This document shows, piece after piece, positions 56,856-64,000 of a DNA stretch of 64,000 bases. Source of the DNA: Klebsormidium nitens (Eukaryota; Streptophyta; Klebsormidiophyceae; Klebsormidiales; Klebsormidiaceae); contig DF237037.1 of NCBI GenBank assembly GCA_000708835.1, positions 151,988-215,987 on the forward strand, in the 5' to 3' direction. Under the pieces are notes generated by a model, which made no database searches, was not told the origin of the DNA, and saw only the letters and a program-made list of their open reading frames with translations. The stretch's first letter is position 1, and every line of letters begins with the position of its first letter. The translations under genes and the position numbers were made by a program.

Positions 56856-58300
56856 TCGTAAGCCCGCGCGCGCGTCAAAGCTGGACATCTCTCACTCCCG
56901 GACTAAGGAGGTTTCAATAGAAACTGAAGGCCCCCGTTGAAATCATCTCGGCCGACATATAAGAGCAGTCATGCGGGCAAAGGCAAACCAAAAGACCAAA
57001 ATGGTTAAGGTATAACCATAGCAACTACTTCCGTTATGCTCATTACCATAGCGGATCGGACTGGCAGCTCGTCGAGTTCTTTACTTCTGAATATCATGAG
57101 GATTTTTCTGAGGTATTTGATGCATGCGCAAAGGAAGCTGAAATCCTGTATAGCAATGACTGACTTGGTACGTCGTCCCCACACACTCTAACGGGACGCC
57201 TGAAGCCATGCTGACACGCCGCAAGAATTCATCCCTGGAAAAGCTCGTTCGTCCAACTTAGCAGCCATCGAAGCCTTGTTGATTTTTAAGTTCAGGTATT
57301 GGCCTCAACATAAGCATGAGCTCTTTGTGTGGCTGAAACTCCAACCACAAGGATCGTTCCACATCAGGGCCTTTGACAGGTGACGACCTGGGAAGGCACC
57401 CCTTGAATAGACTTATGAGATTATGAAAGCCTCTATTTAATTCTCAGAAGCGCCCTCTTGTGCAGACCACCTTGCAACCTTGAAGGGACGTTTTGGTTGC
57501 CAAGGAGTCGATGAAGTCATCATCCTTCGCATTCAAGAGCAGGCCACCCAATACCTTTCTTTTCTGGCTGTTCCAACGAAAAGGATGCCGCGAAACAAAT
57601 TGTTCCGTCCGCGGGTAGTCATAAGCTGCTTGATCCTAAAAGGCCGATTATATATAATCGTTGGCATCAACCTTTTCAACTGCTTGATCCAAATGGCATG
57701 TTCCTGTGGGAGCCATCACTTCATTTGTCATTGCCTGCACTAACTACCGATCAGAGCGGTACTTATGCGAGCGGGATGCGAACTCAAGAAAGGGAGTAGG
57801 GCTCCAAAATGCGCGCTTTGGGGCGCACTCGTACGAAAGGGCGGAAGCGGCGCAGGTATGTGCACTGGGCCAATGGTGAGCACAAATGAACTGCGGCCGA
57901 GAACGCGGCCGCTTACAACTTTGACCTGCAATATACGCTGGCAGCTGGCCATGAATGAGAGAGCGCGCGCGCATGAAGGAACGGAGCAGCACGAACTAAT
58001 ACGTAGGCCGTGCTTGGTCTCGCAAGATGCACGCGCTGAGATTGCCATCGAGTACGGTCACCGGCCGTCAAGCTGAAGAAGCAAGGCCGGCGCGCGCGCG
58101 CGCCGCCGTGCGGACGGGGCTTGCAACCGGGCTTGCCTGGTAATGCTGGTGCCTAGGCTGAATTCAAATATATGGGCGTTGAATATCTGCGTAGACCCTA
58201 GCCTGTCCGACCGCATCAGCGGATGAAAAGGCAGCCACTGAGGATTGAGTCCTCAGCCGCTCGCGCCTTCAGTCAATAATTATCACGAGCAACAATCACG
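56856..58300. repeat. Unclassified long repeat, internally shortened copy C
   Basis: Starts with GTCAAAGCTGGACATCTCTC and follows copy B's block order: GGGCCTTTGACAGG near 57368, AAATGCGCGCTTTGGGGCGC near 57807, then GCGGCCGC and GCAGCTGGCCATGAATGAGA. It then jumps directly to TACGTAGGCCGTGCTTGG near 57999, which in copy B lies about 860 bp further on. The middle part is therefore absent here or inserted there. Confidence 0.82.
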
Positions 58301-58389
58301 AAGCAGAAGCATTTGTCCAGATTTTCGGCATCAGAGTCTTAGTGTAGTGTTGCATGTGGACAAACATGCATAATTTTGTACGTCGGTCG

Positions 58390-60640
58390 TAGGCCCTCGT
58401 GTCAAAGTTGGACCTCTCTCACTCCAGGACTTATATCAGGAAGTTTCAAATACCATCGAAGGCCCCGGTAGACAACGTCTTGTCCGCGAATCGACACCAG
58501 CAAAGCAGGCAAAGGAAACTGAATACCAGAATCTTTACGGTGTAAGCTATGCAGGTGGCTATATAGGTTCTGCGCGTTGATTACCAAATCGGCCTGGCCG
58601 CTCGCTGAGTTCTTCATCTGTGACCAATGTGAGGGGTATTTTGGGGTGTTTGTTGCAGTTCAAACACCTGCAACAAATACCGTCTCGCAATATATTGCTG
58701 ATCAGCAACCTTGTCCCACAGATACCAACGAGACCTTTAATCTAACGTTATGTTGGCACGCGGCAAGCTCTCTGCCCGTGAAAAAGCTCATTGCGTCCGA
58801 CTCAGAATCATGAAACAGCGTGGATCTGAAAAAATCAGGATTGGCCACAACCCTGGCAAAAACATTAACCACGAACATTGGAATCATATCACATCATGGC
58901 CTTTGAAGTTTGACGGCCTGGGAAGGCATGCACCCATGAAAGAATCTACGACTGCCTTTGGACCTCAAAGAGGCGTCTTTGCAGATCTCATTGAATATAT
59001 GAGATGATAGGTCGGTTGCCCAAACCCCCAAAAGACGACGACCTCAATCGCTGCCACCGTTCAAGAGCGAACCCCTTCCAATCAAGGAGAAGCCGCGGAA
59101 CGAAATTTTCCGTCCCCGGCTGTTCACAAATTTCATCCTCAGATGCAATTTGACATCAAGTAGTCTTCGATGATTCAAATGGCGTGCGTCTCGCAGCCAT
59201 CAAGAGTTTCTTTATTGACAGCAAGCACGTCATCACACACGTAATCCAAGTTTGAGATTCGCTCTTCAGGAAAGCATGGAGCTTCAATATGTGCTCTGAC
59301 ATGAATCAGGTTCATACGAGGTGCGCGCGTTGGAGTGCACTTGTAGGAAGGGGTGCCAATGGATGCAGCATTTTGCAGTCCTCTCTTAGATCCAATGATG
59401 CGGGCGCGCCGAGAGCGCGGCCGCCCACAGAATGATTGCGGTTTCTGCTGACCGCGCGCTCCCAGCTGGCCATGATCGAAGCTAGCGCGCGCATAAAGGA
59501 ACGGAGCGCCTTTAAAGAGCGGATCAGGAAACGAAGCTAGCTTCACCCTTACGTATGCGGTTATAGGACATCTGGATTTCCAAGTCCTGCATGGCTGTCA
59601 GATTGAACTGCCCAAAACAGCGGAAGGAGTCGTAAATGCATTCCGTACTTCTTGTTGCCGTCGAATGCCGTACACGTGAAAGAAATGTCATGAATCAAGG
59701 ATGCCGCACCTTCACTCTGTGATTATGCAAACGCGAACAGTGTGGCGAAGACAAAATTTACAGCAGAGTTGGGGACTCCCAATCATGCGCTTGCACTGGA
59801 AAGCTGTTGCTGCAACGGAGACAATGCATCGCGACTCAGATCAGGAGATGCAAAATTCTGCTGACGCCAGTTCGAAACCAAGCACGGAGTTGTCACAGCC
59901 AAGAAGAAGGTACGGGGCAAAGTCGAAAGCTAGTCTTCAGAGCAGATCAAGCCAGGAAAGCCAGCGAAACAAAGAAGAAGGACATATCACAAGATTGGCA
60001 TTTCGTTTCTCCAAATGCCATCGAGTCTCACATATACTCGAGTGGTGAGGAGGCGTTATATCTTCACAGCCGAATCTGAAAGAGCCGTCGAGCGAGTGTG
60101 GGATTCGATCGGTCGCGAACGCAGTACTACCTTCGTTAAGCGAAGATCTTAAAACTAATGCGTCTCCTGACAAGATGGACTCACAAAGAGGAGCTCGTCG
60201 TCAAGAAAGCTAGATAACCAAAGCAAAAAAGGACGCACTTTCCAAGTTGCATACGAACGTGTAAGATGCAACGAGTTTCCGTGTGGTCCGAGGCATGTTT
60301 AACGCAGATTTACAAAAGCAGCTAGGGTCCCGGCGCAGACCGCCAGGAGTTTTCACAAGTACGTAGGCCGTGCTTGGCTTTGCACGATGCACGCGCTGAG
60401 GTTGCCATCGAGTAAGGAAGGCCGTCAAGCTGAAGAAGGAAGGCCGGCGCGCGCGCGCCGTGCGCGCTGAACAGGGCTTGCAACCGGGCGTGCCATAGTA
60501 CTGCTGGCAGTGGATTGCAGTGTATGGGCTTTGGACGTGTACGTAGACCCGGAGCAAATGCTTCAGCGGATGAAAAAGCAAAATATGAGGAGCCGAGTCC
60601 CCAGCGGCTCGCCTTCAAGCCTTCTATGTGAGTCATGAGC
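58390..60640. repeat. Unclassified long repeat, longest copy B
   Basis: Starts with GTCAAAGTTGGACCTCTCTC. It contains ATGGCCTTTGAAG near 58897, the core GAGCGCGGCCGCCCACAGAA near 59414, GTTATATCTTCACAGCCGAA near 60055, AAGGACGCACTTTCCAAGTT near 60229 and TACGTAGGCCGTGCTTGG near 60360. It ends near the AGTCCCCAGCGGCTCGCC block at about 60598. Copies A, C and B lie head to tail in one orientation. Confidence 0.82.
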
Positions 60641-63430
60641 CACAACGGACACCTCATGCATGAGGAGACCAGACACACGAGAGCAATCTGCGCGTTTGAC
60701 TGCTATGCTAAAATTCTTTGCTTCACATAATCAGTTTTGTACACCTTCAATCCAAAAAGAAGGTGGGATCGTAGACGGTGCTTAGGATGCGCGGGTGCAC
60801 GTTACAGGGTTTGCTCAATTAGCTGCACGAGCTAAAGATGTACAGCAGAGATGACGTCGTCGAGCACGGAGCGCTAAGCGGCTCAGCCACCCAGTCAGCC
60901 AGCCGGCGCTCTACTATTGCGCTCTGCACGATTCGACTGTGCGGGCGCATCTTGTAAGTTTGGAGGTGTCCCACTCGGAAGCGCTGACAGACGGGCCAGG
61001 AAACGTACAAGATGAGGCGCTTGTAAGTATACAAAACTTGTAATAATATTATGCATGAAGCGCAGAAACGTGGTCCCTCCCTGGAGTGGTAAAATGGGGC
61101 GGCAATGAATATCAGGTGTGCTTAAGGACGGTACTGTTAAGTGACTTCACGAATGCGGATTGCAAGGGAAAGGAATGCTGACAAAACTGAAACGCGGAGG
61201 AAAATAGATGCGGGTGCCTGGCTGATGGATTTGATATTGCATGGCGCTGATATGTATAGATTTCGGCTCTGATGGCGTACTCTTGCAGGCGTCAAGCACG
61301 CTAGCCGAAAGCATACCGGCACAGCTTTGTCGACTTTTTGTAGTAGCTTGCAAAGTGCGGTCTTCTCAACTGCCCTGGAAAGGTGTGAAAACGGCGAAAG
61401 CTACGCGCGGAAACTCTAGCATTTGATGACGTGGCCAAGAATCGAGGAAGGCATGGGTCCTTATCAAGAGCCCGCGGAGTTGCGCCTTGTCGCAGCCAGA
61501 GTCAGTCGATCTTTTTACCAAGCAATCGACAAGACAAGTTTCAAGACAAGCCCAAACTTCTAAAGCATCTGATCGAGAACAGGTCTGCATTCAGAGGCCG
61601 GGAGTTTTGCTGTTCACGAAAGATTGAAGAACGCATCAGGAATTAGAGCCGAGCTGCCCATAGAGCACTAGCTTCTGACCGACGCATAAGCACATCGAGG
61701 GCGCCCATCGGAACTCGTAGGACCAGCATGAGTAGCGACGTACTGGATTATAAGACGGCTGCAGCCCACAAGCAGATTCACGTTACCCCACTCGATCATT
61801 GATATCCGCTCGATCTGGCTCTACAATCTACTTGAGTCTTTCTTCGGAAAGTGCCTCACTGGGGGACTCGTGACGATTCAAAATGGTTTCACAGAGGTCA
61901 AAAACAAGAAGCCCGGTGATTAATTCACGGTCAAGGAAAGATCGTCTCTTGACTGTTTCTTTATGACATACGAAACGGTTACGTTAGAAATCTAAGGTCC
62001 GATCGAGCGAAAGCTATCACTCGGCGTTCACCGCATCAAGGTCCTTGGCAAACGGAAAGCCAATACTCGCGCTAGTTCGTCACAGCCGCCTATCTCAACA
62101 GCTAAGCCATCCGTTGCTGACGGCTCGAAGCAACCAAACCCATTCGGAGCAATCACCCTTATTTGGCTTCAGAAAGGAACAGAGGAAGCGTTGGATCTAG
62201 AGACATTCAAGAAGTTGCTAGGAAGCCTACTATCTCTGACCAGCTTAATATAAGCAATTACCCGTGAGGTGCTAGACGTGAAGCTGCCAAGTGATACTTG
62301 CTTCTGCGGAAGCAGAATCTCAACAGGCGGCTTAGTGGATACTATGTAGAGATACGAAGCTGCGCAACTCCCTGAACTCTGCTGCGCGCGTGTGCCAATT
62401 TGTGGCAGACGCGGGGTGCCGAATGTCTCGATTGATGTTTAGGGCCATAGGTACGAGGGGCTACTCATCGCGAAGCTTCGGCAGCCACTTTTTATGACGG
62501 CCAGGCTCGAATTTCGACAAAAGCTCGAACTTCGACAAGAGATTGCCTCTTGATTGGTGTTATCCTCTTTAAGCAATAAGAAAGGCAAGGGGAGCGGCAG
62601 CCGTTTCCGATTACTTGTAGGGATCAGACACGACAGGTGCTCACGGGCGACGTTTTAACCAGGTAATGAAACTGACCACTAATAACGGATACCGTGAAAT
62701 TGGCCACCAATAATCATTGTTCGTCACGGTGAGGAAAACCGATTGCAGTAAGCTGAAAATGATGATTATGAGCAGAACGGCTTCTCTATCATTACCCGAA
62801 AGTGGCGAACTGATCAGCCACACCGTAGTTCATCATAGCCGTGGTCAGACATTGAATTAGTAAAGCTGCCACTTTGACCGGTATCCCGTTTTGCGAGAAA
62901 AGACAGCGAAAGGAGACCAGTGATAGAATCAATGTCAGCCTTATCCTCGGAGTATGCCCTCATTGCGACTCTGCCAATCCTTTCATGCCAGAAGTGCGTG
63001 CATGGGAGGTCACACTGGTCGATCGACTGGAAAAACTTGAATTCGTAGCTGGGTGCCAAAAGTATGCGCGGACTGTGTCCAATGATGTGACGGCCGTTCA
63101 TGCCTGAGCAGGCCAGCAGTGCCTGCAATATATAGCGATCGAGATCCTGAACGGCCGTACAAGTTGAAGGGCGTCTCCACAGCTGTACGTAAGGAGTTAG
63201 CATCTGCATCAGTACACGGGCTTCTGTTTCATTCATATTCCGGAACTGGCCATGGCGCAGGTCTGACATTGAGAATCGGTCATGCCAGGGATCTTCATTG
63301 CCTATGAGACTGGTCTTGCACCATACCGAGAGGACTGCCAAATTGTCTCAATTGCTATCGGAGCCGCTACCACAGCAGATGCGAAATTCAGGATCTACGT
63401 CGTCACCTGTGTCTGAAATCTACAACCACA
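60641..63430. other. Interval between repeat copies; one unrecognised open frame
   Basis: I recognise no known protein. A minus-strand open frame of 175 codons (63341-62814) is the longest. It has an unremarkable composition, no motif I can name and no splice support, and it may be chance or an older mobile-element fragment. Confidence 0.4.
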
Positions 63431-63439
63431 ATGATCATT

Positions 63440-64000
63440 TCACACCATGGCCTTTGACGGCTGTCCAGGCTGTGACGATATGGGAAGGCGTGCACCCACT
63501 GAAACGTTTCTATGAATATCTTAAAACTGGCTTTCCAGAGGGTCCCTCACTTGGAGATCATTTCGCGACTGTCAAGTGACGGTTCGATTGCCCAAGAGCC
63601 CAATTTTCGACGAAGTTCATTGCGTTTTCCACTCAAGAGCAAGCCACCCAAATGTATCTTCTTTGCAATTTCGGCTTAGAATGACTTCAGCCGCGGAACG
63701 ACCTGTTCCGTCACCGGATGTTAAACGCTCCAGCCTAGATGGCCGGTTGCAGGCATTGACTGCTTATGACTTGCTTTCGTCACTGCGCCATCTATCCGCG
63801 TCAGCGAGGTTCTCATGCGAGCTTAGAATTACCGAGTTTTGAATCCAGATCTGACAGGCCCGAGCAGGGCTCACAAAATGTGCGCGCGTTTGGGCGCACT
63901 GTAAGAAAGGGCGCAAGCGGCGGAGTATGTGCAGGGCCAACGGTGAGCGCAAATGAAACGCGCCGCCAACAGCGCGGCCGCCCACATATTTTGTTAGAAG
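63440..64000. repeat. Unclassified long repeat, partial copy D truncated by the window end
   Basis: CATGGCCTTTGACGGC near 63447, CAAGAGCAAGCCACCC near 63633 and the block from 63880 (GGCGCACTGTAAGAAAGGGC to GCGCGGCCGCCCACA) match copy C at about 57366, 57533 and 57810-57920 in the same order. The remainder would lie beyond 64000. Confidence 0.78.

Overview
This is nuclear eukaryotic DNA: five multi-exon protein genes with GT-AG introns and GC-rich exons, separated by long repeat-bearing intergenic stretches. The lineage is inferred from the gene set. A homeodomain-leucine zipper factor of HD-Zip I/II type and a half-size ABCG transporter with a Cys-rich lumenal domain like land-plant ABCG24/28 point to streptophytes. 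The intraflagellar-transport gene WDR19/IFT144 points to a lineage that still makes flagellated cells. A charophyte-grade green alga such as Klebsormidium fits best; the species is not proven by the sequence. Exon boundaries were placed by hand, from conserved protein sequence plus splice sites and phase.

Layout. 1-3046: nothing recognised. 3047-6444 (-): four-exon TBC/RabGAP with an N-terminal membrane segment. 6445-7387: divergent promoter region with plant-type telo-box motifs and a CAGCT microsatellite. 7388-23051 (+): 23-exon IFT144. 23052-25098: spacer with a GCGTGC minisatellite. 25099 to at least 27438 (-): HD-Zip gene, first exon not found. About 27440-31420: nothing recognised. 31503-34155 (+): four-exon creatininase-family amidohydrolase. 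34156-35872: convergent spacer. 35873-47371 (-): ABCG transporter, 17 exons found and at least one short one missing. 47372-64000: gene-poor and repeat-rich, with three adjacent copies plus a partial fourth of an unclassified 1.5-2.5 kb repeat.

The genes are unrelated housekeeping, ciliary, transport and regulatory loci; nothing suggests a cluster with a shared pathway.

The most unusual signal is inside the introns. In at least ten introns of four genes, the segment spanning one exon-intron junction (tens of bases of exon end plus adjacent intron) has been tandemly duplicated, once or many times, and the extra copies are decayed. The functional copy is always the one still attached to the exon body. 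The largest case, IFT144 intron 19, is made of about five copies of the upstream exon's donor end (110-bp period) followed by at least seven copies of the downstream exon's acceptor end (103-116 bp period), and it contains the window's only assembly gap. This looks like a recurrent route of intron growth in this genome.
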